Of a stretch of DNA of 64,000 bases, positions 20,424 to 29,369 are shown piece after piece (the first letter of the stretch is position 1; the number at the start of each line of letters is the position of its first letter). The position numbers were made by a program, and so were the translations under genes. Source of the DNA: Phenylobacterium sp. (GTDB lineage: Bacteria; Pseudomonadota; Alphaproteobacteria; Caulobacterales; Caulobacteraceae); the NCBI RefSeq assembly GCF_030697305.1, contig NZ_JAUYQL010000135.1, positions 29,408 through 93,407 on the forward strand, written 5' to 3'. A model generated the notes under the pieces. That model did not search any database. It saw nothing but the letters and a program-made list of their open reading frames with translations, and was not told the DNA's origin.

Positions 20424-21524
20424 CTAGCTGTTCATCACCTGGCCAAGCACGCGGGCGGTGTAATCCACCAACGGAATGATCCGGGCGTAGTTCAAACGCG
20501 CCGGGCCGATCACGCCGATCGCACCCAGCACGCGCTGATCGCCCGTCATATAGGGGGCCGCGATCACGGCGGAACCCGAAAGCGAAAACAGCCGCGTTTC
20601 GGCGCCGATGAATATGCGCACGCCCTCGCCCTCACGCACGCCGTCCAGCAGGTTGATCAGCTGCTCCTTCTGCTCCAGGTCGCCGAACAGCATGCGCACG
20701 CGTTCCAGGTCCTCGGCGGCGTGCGGCGCGCCCAGCAGATTGGCGTGGCCGCGCACGATCAGCGCGCGATCCTGGTTGTCGCCGCCGCCCCACGCGGCCA
20801 GCCCGTCCTCGACCAGCCGCGCGGCGGTGGCGTCCAGCTCGCGCCTCGCCCGCTCCAGTTCGGCGCCCAGGTCGGTGCGCGCCTCGGCGATGGTGCGGCC
20901 GCTGAGCGAGGCGTTGAGGAAGTTGGAGGCTTCGGTAAGCGCTGAGGGCGTGACCCCGGCGGCCAGGCGCACCAGGCGATTCTCCACCGAGCCGTCCTCG
21001 AACACCATGATCGCCAGCGCCCGATCGACGCCCAGCGCCACGAACTCCACGTGCTTCACGCCGGCGTCCCGGATCGGCGTCACCACCACGCCTGCGCCGC
21101 CGGCCAGGCCCGATAGGATCGAGGACGCTTCGCTCAGCGCATCCTCGAAATTGCCGCCGCGGGCCGCGAGCCTCGCCTCGATCATCCGGCGCTCGTCTTC
21201 GCCGACGTCACCCACCTCCAGCAGTCCATCGACGAACAGCCGCAGGCCCGCGTGGGTCGGCAGCCGCCCGGCGCTGACATGCGGCGCGCCCAGCAGGCCG
21301 AGCTGCGTCAGGTCCTGCATGGTGTTGCGGATAGAGGCCGGCGACAGGTGGACGCCCGCCTTGGAGAGGGTCCGCGAGCCCACCGGCTCGCCGGTGTCCA
21401 GGTAGGACTCGACGATATGCCGGAAGATCTCGCGGGCGCGGGCGTCAAGTTCGGCGAGGGTCGGCCCGGGGGTAAGCAGGCTGCTGGGCACGTGTGGTGA
21501 TCGCTCCGTGGTCGGCGCGCCCAT
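20424..21524 (-). CDS. hrcA: Heat-inducible transcription repressor HrcA
   Basis: Represses chaperonin genes by binding the CIRCE element. The winged-helix N-terminus ([53 protein letters not shown]) is diagnostic, followed by the inserted dimerising domain and a GAF-like C-terminus ([55 protein letters not shown]). Length 366. An AAGG motif precedes the ATG. hrcA-grpE is one transcript. No CIRCE sequence was seen in front of hrcA, so it is probably not autoregulated here. Confidence 0.96.
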   Translation of the reverse strand: MGAPTTERSPHVPSSLLTPGPTLAELDARAREIFRHIVESYLDTGEPVGSRTLSKAGVHLSPASIRNTMQDLTQLGLLGAPHVSAGRLPTHAGLRLFVDGLLEVGDVGEDERRMIEARLAARGGNFEDALSEASSILSGLAGGAGVVVTPIRDAGVKHVEFVALGVDRALAIMVFEDGSVENRLVRLAAGVTPSALTEASNFLNASLSGRTIAEARTDLGAELERARRELDATAARLVEDGLAAWGGGDNQDRALIVRGHANLLGAPHAAEDLERVRMLFGDLEQKEQLINLLDGVREGEGVRIFIGAETRLFSLSGSAVIAAPYMTGDQRVLGAIGVIGPARLNYARIIPLVDYTARVLGQVMNS

Positions 21525-21603
21525 GGACTGGACCTTCGCGATCTAGGATAAGCGCCGCCTGCCGAGGCGCAAGCGCCCACCCCCCCGCCAAGGAGACCCG
21601 CCC

Positions 21604-22320
21604 ATGCGTCCTTCAGAACGCGCCGCCGACGTGCTTCGTGCCGTGACCCTCGAAGTCGGCGTCAACCGCTACGCCGAGGGCTCCTGCCTGGTTAGCTTCG
21701 GCCACACCAAGGTGCTGGTCACCGCCAGCCTCGAAGAGGGCGTGCCGCCGTTCCTGCGCGGCCGCGGCCAGGGCTGGGTCACCGCTGAGTACGGCATGTT
21801 GCCGCGAGCCACCCACACCCGCGGGCGCCGCGAAGCCGCCCAAGGCAAGCAGTCCGGCCGCACCCAGGAAATCCAGCGGCTGATCGGCCGGTCGCTGCGC
21901 GCGGTCACCGACCTGAAGGCGCTGGGCGAGCGGCAAATCTCGGTGGACTGCGACGTGATCCAGGCCGACGGCGGCACCCGTACAGCCGCCATCACCGGCG
22001 CCTGGGTGGCCGTGCGCCAGGCCACCCGCTACATGCTGGACGAAGGCTTGATCAAGACCGACCCGATCCTCGACCAGGTGGCGGCGGTGTCGTGCGGGGT
22101 GTTCGCCGACACGCCGGTTCTGGACCTCGACTACGAGGAGGATTCCAACGCCGAGGCCGACTCCAACTTCGTGCTGACCGGGTCGGGCGCCATTGTCGAG
22201 ATCCAGGCCACCGGCGAGAAGCGCGGCTTCAGCCAGGCGGAGTTCGAACAGCTCTTCGCCCTGGCCCGCAAAGGCATCGGCGAACTGTGCGTGCTGCAGC
22301 GCGCCGCCAGCGGAAGTTGA
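21604..22320 (+). CDS. rph: Ribonuclease PH
   Basis: Phosphorolytic 3'-5' exoribonuclease that trims tRNA 3' ends. The family start [42 protein letters not shown] and the phosphate-binding [20 protein letters not shown] (around residues 85-105) are intact. [22 protein letters not shown] contains the catalytic Asp region. At 238 residues it is full length. A strong AAGGAG lies seven bases before the ATG. It is divergent from hrcA across 79 bases. Confidence 0.97.
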   Translation: MRPSERAADVLRAVTLEVGVNRYAEGSCLVSFGHTKVLVTASLEEGVPPFLRGRGQGWVTAEYGMLPRATHTRGRREAAQGKQSGRTQEIQRLIGRSLRAVTDLKALGERQISVDCDVIQADGGTRTAAITGAWVAVRQATRYMLDEGLIKTDPILDQVAAVSCGVFADTPVLDLDYEEDSNAEADSNFVLTGSGAIVEIQATGEKRGFSQAEFEQLFALARKGIGELCVLQRAASGS

Positions 22321-22325
22321 GGGGC

Positions 22326-22538
22326 TCAGTCCGGCTCAGCCGTCCACGTCAGCAGGTCGCCGGGAGCGCACTGCAACTCCCGACAGAGCACGTCCAGCGT
22401 TGAGAACCGCAAGGCGCGCGCTTCGCCGTCGCGCAGGATCGCCAGGTCCGCGGCGGCGATCCCCACGCGGTCCGCGAGCTCGGCCAGGGACATGCGCCGG
22501 GCCAGCAGCAGTTCGTCCAGATGAATGCGCACGGCCAC
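22326..22538 (-). CDS. Small XRE/Cro-family DNA-binding protein
   Basis: A 70-residue protein consisting of one helix-turn-helix domain: MAVRIHLDELLLARRMSLAELADRVGIAAADLAILRDGEARALRFSTLDVLCRELQCAPGDLLTW. This is the YozG-like type that is commonly paired with a DUF2975 membrane protein, as here. It follows the DUF2975 gene by 13 bases. The target is unknown; autoregulation of the pair is the simplest idea. Confidence 0.85.
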   Translation of the reverse strand: MAVRIHLDELLLARRMSLAELADRVGIAAADLAILRDGEARALRFSTLDVLCRELQCAPGDLLTWTAEPD

Positions 22539-22551
22539 GCTGAAAGCTCCC

Positions 22552-23082
22552 TCAGATGGTCAGTTCGGCTTCGCGCCGAAGCCTGGCGCCTTCGCGGAAC
22601 ACCTCGGCCAGGACGAACACCACCAGCACCGAAAACCACGCGGTCAGGCTGAAGTCCGGCTCCACCTTGTCGACGCCCGGCAGCAGCCAGGCGCCCAGCG
22701 CCCACAGCAGGTAACGGCCAAGCTCAAGCCCCGCCAGGATCAGGCCGATGGTGCGCAGCCGGGTGACGTTGTCTGGATGGAACGGATCGCCGGCCGTCAG
22801 AGTCGCGAAAATCCGCCGCAGCCGCCCGACGATCGCCAGCACGCCGCCAATGTACAGCGCCGCGGCCGCAAGCCCCGCCGCCAGCAGCGGCCCGCGGCCA
22901 GTCACCTGCGCGCCCGCGCCATCGCTGCCGAGACCCGCCAGCAGGTCCGGGTCAAAGCTCAGCAGCAGGGCGGCGAGGATCAGCAGGCCCACCGCCGCCA
23001 TGGCGATCCACAGAGCGCCGGACACCACGTCCAGGACGATCTTCAGGACGCTCGACACCGAGCCGGGACCCAAGGCGCGCAT
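22552..23082 (-). CDS. DUF2975-type inner-membrane protein
   Basis: A 176-residue membrane protein with four probable transmembrane helices: VVSGALWIAMAAVGLLILAALLLSF, LLAAGLAAAALYIGGVLAIVGRL, TIGLILAGLELGRYLLWALGAWLL and FSLTAWFSVLVVFVLAEVFREGARLR. The last helix with EVFREGARLRREAELTI at the C-terminus is characteristic of DUF2975 proteins. It is co-oriented with a small XRE regulator immediately downstream. The function of the family is unknown to me; a membrane sensor for the regulator is an inference. Confidence 0.8.
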   Translation of the reverse strand: MRALGPGSVSSVLKIVLDVVSGALWIAMAAVGLLILAALLLSFDPDLLAGLGSDGAGAQVTGRGPLLAAGLAAAALYIGGVLAIVGRLRRIFATLTAGDPFHPDNVTRLRTIGLILAGLELGRYLLWALGAWLLPGVDKVEPDFSLTAWFSVLVVFVLAEVFREGARLRREAELTI

Positions 23083-23200
23083 GCGTTGCTCCGTCTGACC
23101 TGCCGCGCCGCGAGCCTAGCCGATCGCGTGCGCCCAGGCGCGCCTTGCGATGATCGGGCGCACGCCTATGGTCTCGCGCGTCGCTGACAGGAGGATCGAC

Positions 23201-23800
23201 ATGGCCCTGAAGCTAGAGCCCGGCGCGCGCCTGGTGGTGGCGACGCACAACCCCGGCAAGGCGGTGGAGCTGGCGCAGATCCTCGAGAACCGCTTCGTCC
23301 TTGTGACCGCCGGCGAGCTGGGCCTGGCCGAGCCGGACGAGACCGAGACCACCTTCACCGGCAACGCCCTGCTCAAGGCCCGCGCCGCCGCCCAGGCCAG
23401 CGGCCTGATCGCGCTCGCCGACGATTCCGGCCTGTCGGTGGCGGCCCTAGACGGCGCGCCCGGGATCTACTCCGCCCGCTGGGCCGGTCCTGATCGCGAC
23501 TTCGGCGAGGCCATGCGCAAGGTCGAGTCCCGGCTGGAGGAGGTCGGCGCGGAGGATTTCTCCGCCTGGTTCACCTGCGCGCTCGCGGTCGCCTGGCCGG
23601 ACGGGCCGATGGTGGCGGTCGAGGGCCGCATCGACGGGACCCTGACCTTCCCGGCGCGGGGCACGCGGGGGTTCGGTTACGATCCGATCTTCACACCGAC
23701 CGGCGGCGCGCTGACCTTCGGCGAGATGGAGTCGGCGGCGAAGGACGCGATGAGCCATCGTGCGGTCGCCTTCGCCAAGCTCAAGGCCGCCCTGCTGTGA
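23201..23800 (+). CDS. rdgB: Non-canonical purine NTP pyrophosphatase (RdgB/HAM1)
   Basis: Hydrolyses ITP, dITP and XTP to monophosphates so that deaminated purines are not incorporated. [19 protein letters not shown] at the N-terminus and [30 protein letters not shown] (metal site) are diagnostic, with [13 protein letters not shown] near the C-terminus. The track ORF begins at 23150, but ATG 23201 has GGAG at 23190 and the family N-terminus, giving 199 residues. Its end overlaps the hemW start by four bases (GTGA). Confidence 0.96.
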   Translation: MALKLEPGARLVVATHNPGKAVELAQILENRFVLVTAGELGLAEPDETETTFTGNALLKARAAAQASGLIALADDSGLSVAALDGAPGIYSARWAGPDRDFGEAMRKVESRLEEVGAEDFSAWFTCALAVAWPDGPMVAVEGRIDGTLTFPARGTRGFGYDPIFTPTGGALTFGEMESAAKDAMSHRAVAFAKLKAALL

Positions 23801-24954
23801 CCAACCGGCCGCCGCTGGGCGTCTATGTCCACTGGCCCTATTGCGCGCGGATCTGCCCCTATTGCGACTTCAACGTGTTCCGCGACCGCGGCCGTCGCGA
23901 CGAACAACTGGCGCTGGTGAAAGCGATCGAGGCTGACCTCACCGCCCAGGCGGCGCTGAGCGGCCCACGGTCGCTGGTCTCGATCTTCTTCGGCGGCGGA
24001 ACGCCCTCTCTGATGGACCCTGAGTGGGCCGGGCGCCTCATCGCCCTCGCCGCCAAGCTGTGGACGCCCACCGAGGACCTCGAGGTCTCGCTGGAGGCCA
24101 ATCCCACCGACGCCGAGGCCGACCGATTCGCGGCCTTCGCCGACGCCGGCGTCCGGCGGCTCTCGCTGGGCCTGCAGTCGCTGAACGACGATGCGTTGGG
24201 CTTCCTCGGTCGCAATCACGATGCGGCGGCCGGCAGGCGCGCCGCACGCGCCGCGCGCGCAGCCTTCCCGCGACTGTCGCTGGACCTGATCTATGCGCGC
24301 CCCGGACAGTCGGTCGACGCCTGGCGTGACGAGCTTCAGGCCGCCCTGGACCTCGGCGCCGAACATCTGTCGCCCTATCAACTGACCATCGAAGACGGCA
24401 CGCCGTTTGACCGCGCCGTGCGCCGTGGCCGCATCGCCCCGCCCGGCGAAGACGCCGCCACCGACCTTTTCGAGACGACCCAGGGGACCCTGGAGGCCGC
24501 CGGCTTCGACGCCTACGAGGTCTCCAACCACGCCAGGGGCGAGGACGCCCGCTCGCGGCACAATCTCGTCTACTGGCGCGGCTGGGATTATGTCGGCGCC
24601 GGTCCCGGCGCGCACGGGCGTCTGGCGATCGACGGCGCGCGGCAGGCGACGATCGCGGCGATGAAGCCTGCGGACTACATCGCCCGTGTCGCCCAGCACG
24701 GCGTCGGCTTCGCGACACGCGAGACTTTGAACCCGGTCGAAGCGGCGGAGGAACGCCTGCTGCTCGGCCTGCGGATCGACGACGGGGTGGGCTTCGAAGA
24801 GGTTTCCGCGCTCGGCCTGCGGCCCTCGTCCCAGCAGGTGCGTGAACTGGTCGATCTGGGCTTGCTGGCGGCCGATCCGCTGCGGCTGCGCGCAACCCGC
24901 CAGGGCCGCCTGTTGCTGGATCGGGTCACCGCCGCGCTGATCACCGGCGCTTAA
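23797..24954 (+). CDS. hemW: HemW-family radical SAM protein
   Basis: Radical SAM protein related to coproporphyrinogen III dehydrogenase; known HemW proteins act as heme chaperones. The GTG start overlaps rdgB. The cluster motif is [11 protein letters not shown] (CxxxCxxC) near residue 15-25, followed by [10 protein letters not shown] and LEANP. The C-terminal HemN-type domain has GAGPGAHGR and [14 protein letters not shown]. The extra upstream Cys that HemN uses is not needed here. At 385 residues the length is typical of HemW. Confidence 0.93.
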   Translation: MTNRPPLGVYVHWPYCARICPYCDFNVFRDRGRRDEQLALVKAIEADLTAQAALSGPRSLVSIFFGGGTPSLMDPEWAGRLIALAAKLWTPTEDLEVSLEANPTDAEADRFAAFADAGVRRLSLGLQSLNDDALGFLGRNHDAAAGRRAARAARAAFPRLSLDLIYARPGQSVDAWRDELQAALDLGAEHLSPYQLTIEDGTPFDRAVRRGRIAPPGEDAATDLFETTQGTLEAAGFDAYEVSNHARGEDARSRHNLVYWRGWDYVGAGPGAHGRLAIDGARQATIAAMKPADYIARVAQHGVGFATRETLNPVEAAEERLLLGLRIDDGVGFEEVSALGLRPSSQQVRELVDLGLLAADPLRLRATRQGRLLLDRVTAALITGA

Positions 24955-25017
24955 GCCCTCGCGGCGCGCGGGTGGAGGCTTGCCTTCGGCGCGCCAAGCG
25001 GCGAACCCTGCGCGGCC

Positions 25018-25890
25018 ATGGCCCGCGCGATCATCCCGCCCATCCTGTCCGACGCGCCGCTGGCGCCGGGCCTCTATGTAGTGGCCACGCCAATCGGCAA
25101 CCTGCGCGACATCACCCTGCGTGCGCTCGACGTGCTCAACGCCGCCGACGTGGTGCTGGCCGAAGACACGCGGGTGAGCGGCAAGCTGCTCGCCGCCTAC
25201 GGCCTGTCGGCGAAGCTGGAGCGCTATGACGAGCACGCCGCCGAACGCATGCGCCCCCGCGTGATGGCCAAGCTCGCGGCCGGCGAGCGAGTAGCGTTGA
25301 TCTCCGACGCCGGCACGCCGCTGATCTCCGACCCTGGCTACCGGCTGGTGCTCGAGGCGGCGGCCGAGGGCTTCACCGTGTTCGCCATCCCAGGCCCGTC
25401 GGCGCTGCTGGCCGGCCTGTCGGTCGCCGGGCTGCCCACCGACCGGTTCTTGTTCGCGGGTTTTCCGCCGCCCCGCAGCGCCGCGCGCCGCGTCTTCCTG
25501 GAGGAGGTGGCGGGCGTCCGCGCCACCCTGGTGTTCTTCGAGGGCGGCTCCAGACTGGCCGCCAGCCTCGCCGACATGGCTCATGTGTTCGGCCCGCGCG
25601 AGGCCGTGGTCTGCCGCGAACTGACTAAGCTCTATGAAACGGTGGTCCGTGGGCCCCTGCCCGACCTCGCCACCGACCCCGCCTTTGCTGCGCCCAAGGG
25701 CGAGATCGTCGTCCTGGTCGCACCCGGCCGCGAGGAGGAGGCCAGCGCTGCAGACGCCGACACGGCCCTGCGCGACGCCCTCACTCGGCTGCGACCCGCC
25801 GAGGCCGCGAGCGAGGTCGCCAAGGCGCTCGGCATTCCCCGCCGCGACCTCTACCGCCGGGCCATGACGCTGAAGGGCGACGGCGCATGA
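25018..25890 (+). CDS. rsmI: 16S rRNA (cytidine1402-2'-O)-methyltransferase
   Basis: Methylates the ribose of C1402 in the decoding centre using S-adenosylmethionine. The N-terminal sequence GLYVVATPIGNLRDITLRALDVLNAADVVLAEDTRVSGKLL and the ALISDAGTPLISDPGYRLV block are the RsmI signature; FEGGSRLAASLADMAHVFG and VCRELTKLYETVVRGPL follow. Length 290. The gene overlaps yraN by four bases, the common rsmI-yraN linkage. Confidence 0.96.
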   Translation: MARAIIPPILSDAPLAPGLYVVATPIGNLRDITLRALDVLNAADVVLAEDTRVSGKLLAAYGLSAKLERYDEHAAERMRPRVMAKLAAGERVALISDAGTPLISDPGYRLVLEAAAEGFTVFAIPGPSALLAGLSVAGLPTDRFLFAGFPPPRSAARRVFLEEVAGVRATLVFFEGGSRLAASLADMAHVFGPREAVVCRELTKLYETVVRGPLPDLATDPAFAAPKGEIVVLVAPGREEEASAADADTALRDALTRLRPAEAASEVAKALGIPRRDLYRRAMTLKGDGA

Positions 25891-26261
25891 GCAAGGCCCG
25901 CAGCCTGCGCGGCGCGGCGGCGCGGTTGTCCGGCCGCCAGGCCGAGGTGTGGGCGGCGCTGTGGCTGATGCTCAAGGGCTACCGGATCCTGGGTTTCCGG
26001 CTGCGCACCCCGCAGGGCGAGATCGACCTGCTCGCTCAGCGCGGCGCGGTGCTGGCGGTGGTCGAGGTGAAGCGCCGGGCTAGCCTCGCCCAGGCGCTGG
26101 AGGCGGTGACTTTCGAGCAGCGCGAACGGCTGCGGCGCGCCGGGCGCTCGCTGGCTGCCCGCCGAAGAGGCCTTCAGGGCGCGGCCGTGCGGCTCGATTT
26201 GATCGCGCTCGCCCCTGGCAAGCTTCCCCGGCATAGTCGCGACGCCTGGAACGGCGCGTAA
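25887..26261 (+). CDS. yraN: YraN/UPF0102 family endonuclease-fold protein
   Basis: Small 124-residue protein with a PD-(D/E)xK nuclease-like core: GRQAEVWAALWLMLKGYRILGFRLRTPQGEIDLLAQRGAVLAVVEVKRR. The E-x-D and E-x-K residues of the core are present. The family is widely conserved beside rsmI, but its cellular role is not settled. It starts inside the rsmI stop (ATGA), indicating coupled translation. Confidence 0.9.
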   Translation: MSKARSLRGAAARLSGRQAEVWAALWLMLKGYRILGFRLRTPQGEIDLLAQRGAVLAVVEVKRRASLAQALEAVTFEQRERLRRAGRSLAARRRGLQGAAVRLDLIALAPGKLPRHSRDAWNGA

Positions 26262-26279
26262 GGCGATTGATGTAGCGTG

Positions 26280-27095
26280 ATGACCCGCGAGGACGCCGAG
26301 ATCCTTCTGACCGAAGCCGGCCAGGCTTCCGATGGTGACTTCCCGCTGCTGGACGCGGCGATCGCCTGCGCCCTGCATGAGGACCCCAGCCGCGACCCGC
26401 AGGCGGCGCGCGATCTAGCGGCCGCCGGGGTCGACCGCCTGTCCGCCCGCCTGAAGACCGAGAGCGCCGAGGAGGCCCTGGCCGAGGCGATGGCCGGCGA
26501 CCTGGGCCTGAACGGCGACCTGTTCACCTATGAGCACCCCGACAACGCCGACCTCCTGGCCGTCGCCGAACGCCGCAGGGGCCTGCCGGTGGCGCTGGGC
26601 GTCTATTACCTGCACGTGGCGCGGCGCTGCGGCCTGACAGTGCAGGGCGTGGATTTTCCCGGCCACTTCCTGCTCCGCATCGAGACCGAGGAGGGTCCGC
26701 TGGCGCTGGATCCGTTCAGCGAGGGTCGGGTGGTGATGCCCTCGGAGCTGACCAGGCGCGCCCTGCACGCAGGCCTGACGCCCGACGTCGCCGACCGGTT
26801 GGACCGGCTGATGGCTCCGGTAAGCAACCGTGCGGTGTTGATCCGCCTGCAGAACAACATCTTCGCCCGCGCCCAGTCGGCGCGCGCCTACGCCCGCGCC
26901 GAGCGCGCGGCGCTGAGGCGCGCCCTGCTCGACCCCAAGGATCACCGCCCGTGGCTGGACGTCGCCGCCGCGCGGGAAGGCCAGGGCGCTCTGGCCGGGG
27001 CGCTGGAGGCGCTGGCGCGGGCCTCGGCGCTGGACGGCGGCGCGGCGTTGGCCGCCCGCGCCCAGCGCGAACGCATGCGGTTGCGCCTGAACTGA
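26280..27095 (+). CDS. SirB1-family transglutaminase-like protein with tetratricopeptide-type C-terminus
   Basis: A 271-residue cytosolic protein. The central stretch EHPDNADLLAVAERRRGLPVALGVYYLHVARRCGLTVQGVDFPGHFLLRIE is the SirB1/DUF1347 transglutaminase-like core, with the FPGHFLLR histidine retained, followed by DPFSEGRVV. The C-terminus (NNIFARAQSARAYARAERAALRRALLDPKDHRPWLDVAAAREGQGALAGALEAL) is a helical-repeat tail. Members lack the classical catalytic cysteine in many cases, and I see none in the expected place, so enzymatic activity is doubtful. ATG 26280 is preferred over GTG 26277. It lies between yraN and gshB on the same strand. Confidence 0.8.
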   Translation: MTREDAEILLTEAGQASDGDFPLLDAAIACALHEDPSRDPQAARDLAAAGVDRLSARLKTESAEEALAEAMAGDLGLNGDLFTYEHPDNADLLAVAERRRGLPVALGVYYLHVARRCGLTVQGVDFPGHFLLRIETEEGPLALDPFSEGRVVMPSELTRRALHAGLTPDVADRLDRLMAPVSNRAVLIRLQNNIFARAQSARAYARAERAALRRALLDPKDHRPWLDVAAAREGQGALAGALEALARASALDGGAALAARAQRERMRLRLN

Positions 27096-27155
27096 TCCTG
27101 GCGCGTCGCCGGCGTGCGGAGTATCTGCATCACCTTCGCCGCGAGGAAGCCCGCC

Positions 27156-28100
27156 ATGCCATTGAAGGTCGCTGTTCAGATGGACCCCCTGGAGGGGATC
27201 AATATCGAAGGCGACACGACCTTCCTGATGATGGAGACCGCCCAGGCCCGCGGCCATTCGCTGTTCGTCTACACGCCCGAAAAGCTGTCCCTGGAAGAGG
27301 GTCGGGTCACCGCCCGTGGCCGCCCGGTCGAGATCCGCCGCACCAAGGGCGACCATGCGACCTTCGGCGACTATCAGCGGTTGAACCTGGAGGAGGTCGA
27401 CGTGGTGCTGCTGCGCCAGGATCCGCCCTTCGACATGGCCTACATCACCAGCACCCATCTGCTGGACGTGGTGCACCCGAAGACCCTGGTGGTGAACAAC
27501 CCCACCGAGGTGCGCAATGCGCCGGAGAAGCTGTTCGTCACCGGCTTTCCGGGCGTGCAACCGCCGACCCTGATCACCTCCGACGTCGAGGCGATCTACG
27601 ACTTCCGCGCGCGCCAGGGCGACATCGTTTTGAAGCCGCTGTACGGCGGCGGCGGGTCGGGCGTGGCCCGGCTGTTGGCGGACGATCCCAACCTCGACGC
27701 CCTGCTGGAGCTGCACGCGATGATCGGCCGCGAGCCGGTGATCGCCCAGAAGTTCATCCCCGCCGTGGTCAAGGGCGACAAGCGGATCCTGCTGGTCGAC
27801 GGCGAACCGGTGGGCGCGGTCAACCGGGTGCCCAACGCAGGCCAGATCCGCTCCAACCTGCGGGTCGGCGGGCGGGCTGAGGCTGTGGAGCTGACCGCAC
27901 GCGACCTGGAGCTCTGCGCGATCATCGGCCCAGAGCTGAAGCGCCGGGGCCTGCTGTTCGTCGGCATCGACGTGATCGGCGAGTTCCTGACCGAGATCAA
28001 CGTCACCTCCCCTACCGGCGCCCAGCAGCTCAAGCGCTTCACCGGCATAGACGCCACCGAAAAGCTCTGGGAACGCATCGAAGCGATCCGCGCCAGTTAG
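27156..28100 (+). CDS. gshB: Glutathione synthetase
   Basis: ATP-grasp ligase joining gamma-glutamylcysteine and glycine. The N-terminus is [41 protein letters not shown]. The ATP-grasp core shows [34 protein letters not shown] and [28 protein letters not shown] 27156 is chosen because GCGAGGAAG precedes it and the length becomes 314 residues, the family norm; the track ORF starts upstream. Glutathione would feed enzymes such as the GST at 10178. Confidence 0.97.
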   Translation: MPLKVAVQMDPLEGINIEGDTTFLMMETAQARGHSLFVYTPEKLSLEEGRVTARGRPVEIRRTKGDHATFGDYQRLNLEEVDVVLLRQDPPFDMAYITSTHLLDVVHPKTLVVNNPTEVRNAPEKLFVTGFPGVQPPTLITSDVEAIYDFRARQGDIVLKPLYGGGGSGVARLLADDPNLDALLELHAMIGREPVIAQKFIPAVVKGDKRILLVDGEPVGAVNRVPNAGQIRSNLRVGGRAEAVELTARDLELCAIIGPELKRRGLLFVGIDVIGEFLTEINVTSPTGAQQLKRFTGIDATEKLWERIEAIRAS

Positions 28101-28161
28101 AGACCCATTTCCGACGATAGCCTCCTCGTCCCGACCAACGCTGGGAACAGAACTCGAATTA

Positions 28162-28200
28162 TCAACCAATCAGTTGACTCTCAATCGATCAGTTGATTGA
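28162..28200 (+). promoter_or_regulatory. Twin dyads upstream of the ArsR/DUF899 operon (likely operator)
   Basis: Two adjacent inverted repeats, TCAAC CAATCA GTTGA (28162-28177) and TCAATC GATCAGTT GATTGA (28181-28200), share the core ATCAGTTGA. They end seven bases before the ArsR-family start codon, which suits autorepression by that protein. Confidence 0.6.
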
Positions 28201-28207
28201 TTGAGGC

Positions 28208-28609
28208 ATGGACGTTCTGCCTCTGACTTTGCGCGACGACCCGGCCCCGGATGAGGCCCAGCAGCTCGATGCGGTGTTCTTCGCGCTCTCAGACCCGGTG
28301 CGCCGCGCCATCCTCGAACGGCTGGACGCCGGCGCCCTGCTGGTCTCGGAGATCGCCGAGCCCTTCGAGATCTCGCTGCAGGCGGTGTCGCGTCACATCC
28401 ACGTGCTGGTGCGCGCAGGCCTGGTGCGTCAGGCGCGCAGCGGCCGGGTTAGCCGTTGCACCCTGGACGCCGCGCCGATCTACGCCGCCGCCCTGTGGAT
28501 GAACCGCTACGCCAAGTACTGGCAGGCCGGCTTCGACGCCCTCGCCCAACACCTGCTGCGCATCGACGAGACGCGCGGCTCGACGATCCAAGACAAGGGA
28601 GACGAATGA
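28208..28609 (+). CDS. ArsR-family winged-helix repressor
   Basis: A 133-residue winged helix-turn-helix regulator: DAVFFALSDPVRRAILERLDAGALLVSEIAEPFEISLQAVSRHIHVLVRAGLVRQARSGRVSRCTLDAAPI. It lacks the CVC metal site of ArsR or SmtB, so it is not an obvious metal sensor; it resembles the SdpR/YczG-type members that control a neighbouring stress gene. The stop overlaps the start of the DUF899 gene. Paired dyads lie directly upstream and are probably its binding sites. Confidence 0.87.
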   Translation: MDVLPLTLRDDPAPDEAQQLDAVFFALSDPVRRAILERLDAGALLVSEIAEPFEISLQAVSRHIHVLVRAGLVRQARSGRVSRCTLDAAPIYAAALWMNRYAKYWQAGFDALAQHLLRIDETRGSTIQDKGDE

Positions 28610-29178
28610 TGGACTACGCCCAGACCCGCGAGACCCTCTCCGGCCATCGCGCCCGCATCGAAGCGCTGCGCGCCGAGATGCGCCAGATCCAGGCCGACGT
28701 CACCCCGCAGCCGGTGGCCGACTATGAGCTCAGCGGCCCAGGCGGCCCGGTGCGGTTGTCGGATTTGTTCGGGGCCAAGGACGACCTGTTCGTCATCCAC
28801 AACATGGGGACCGGCTGTCCCGCCTGCACCATGTGGGCGGACGGCTTCAACGGCGTCTACGACCACCTGGCCGATCGCGCCGCCTTCGTGGTCTCCAGCC
28901 CCAACACGCCGGACGTCCAGCGCGCGTTCGCCGCCGGCCGCGGCTGGCGTTTCCCGATGGTCAGTCACCAGGGCACCAGCTTCGCCGCCGACATGGGCTA
29001 TCACCGCAATGGCGGCTGGCAGCCGGGGCTGTCGGTCTTTCAGCGCCAGGGCGATCAGATCCTGCGCGTGTCGGACACGGAGCTCGGGCCGAACGACGAC
29101 TTCTGCTCCGCCTGGCACATGTTCGCCATGCTGCCGCAGGGCGCGGCCGGCTGGTTTCCAAAGTTCAATTACGTCTGA
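28606..29178 (+). CDS. DUF899 family thioredoxin-fold protein
   Basis: A 190-residue cytosolic protein with the DUF899 pattern: MDYAQTRETLSGHRARIEALRAEMRQIQADVTPQPVADYEL, then LSDLFGAKDDLFVIHNMGTGCPACTMWADGFNG. The CPAC pair is placed as in thioredoxin-like proteins. GWRFPMVSHQGTSFAADMGY and a final FNYV follow. It is translationally coupled to the ArsR-type repressor through the shared ATGATG/TGA. The family is often linked to such regulators; the actual reaction is unknown, although a redox role is suggested by the cysteines. Confidence 0.87.
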   Translation: MMDYAQTRETLSGHRARIEALRAEMRQIQADVTPQPVADYELSGPGGPVRLSDLFGAKDDLFVIHNMGTGCPACTMWADGFNGVYDHLADRAAFVVSSPNTPDVQRAFAAGRGWRFPMVSHQGTSFAADMGYHRNGGWQPGLSVFQRQGDQILRVSDTELGPNDDFCSAWHMFAMLPQGAAGWFPKFNYV

Positions 29179-29337
29179 GGCTCAGCTTATGTGATGCTAC
29201 GATCACGCTCCGGACGGGCAGGACTACGGCACAGCTAGGTTGTGAGTCGAAGTGGTGGCGCTAGAGCGCAGAAACCACTGATCTTCCCGATAAGTTCATC
29301 ATTTGTTCTTGATCCGAACCGCGTTCTGCGGCAGCCT

Positions 29338-29346
29338 TGTGGATAA
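29338..29346 (-). promoter_or_regulatory. Perfect consensus DnaA box
   Basis: TGTGGATAA on the plus strand, reading TTATCCACA on the minus strand, matches the nine-base DnaA consensus exactly. It lies 24 bases upstream of the comM start in the 190-base gap after the DUF899 gene. Confidence 0.6.
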
Positions 29347-29369
29347 CTCAAGGCGTCAATAAGCGGGGA

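Noticed and set aside
29179-29337. A tRNA or small RNA in the gap before comM
   Set aside because: No cloverleaf, no T-loop GTTCRANYC and no clear terminator were found.
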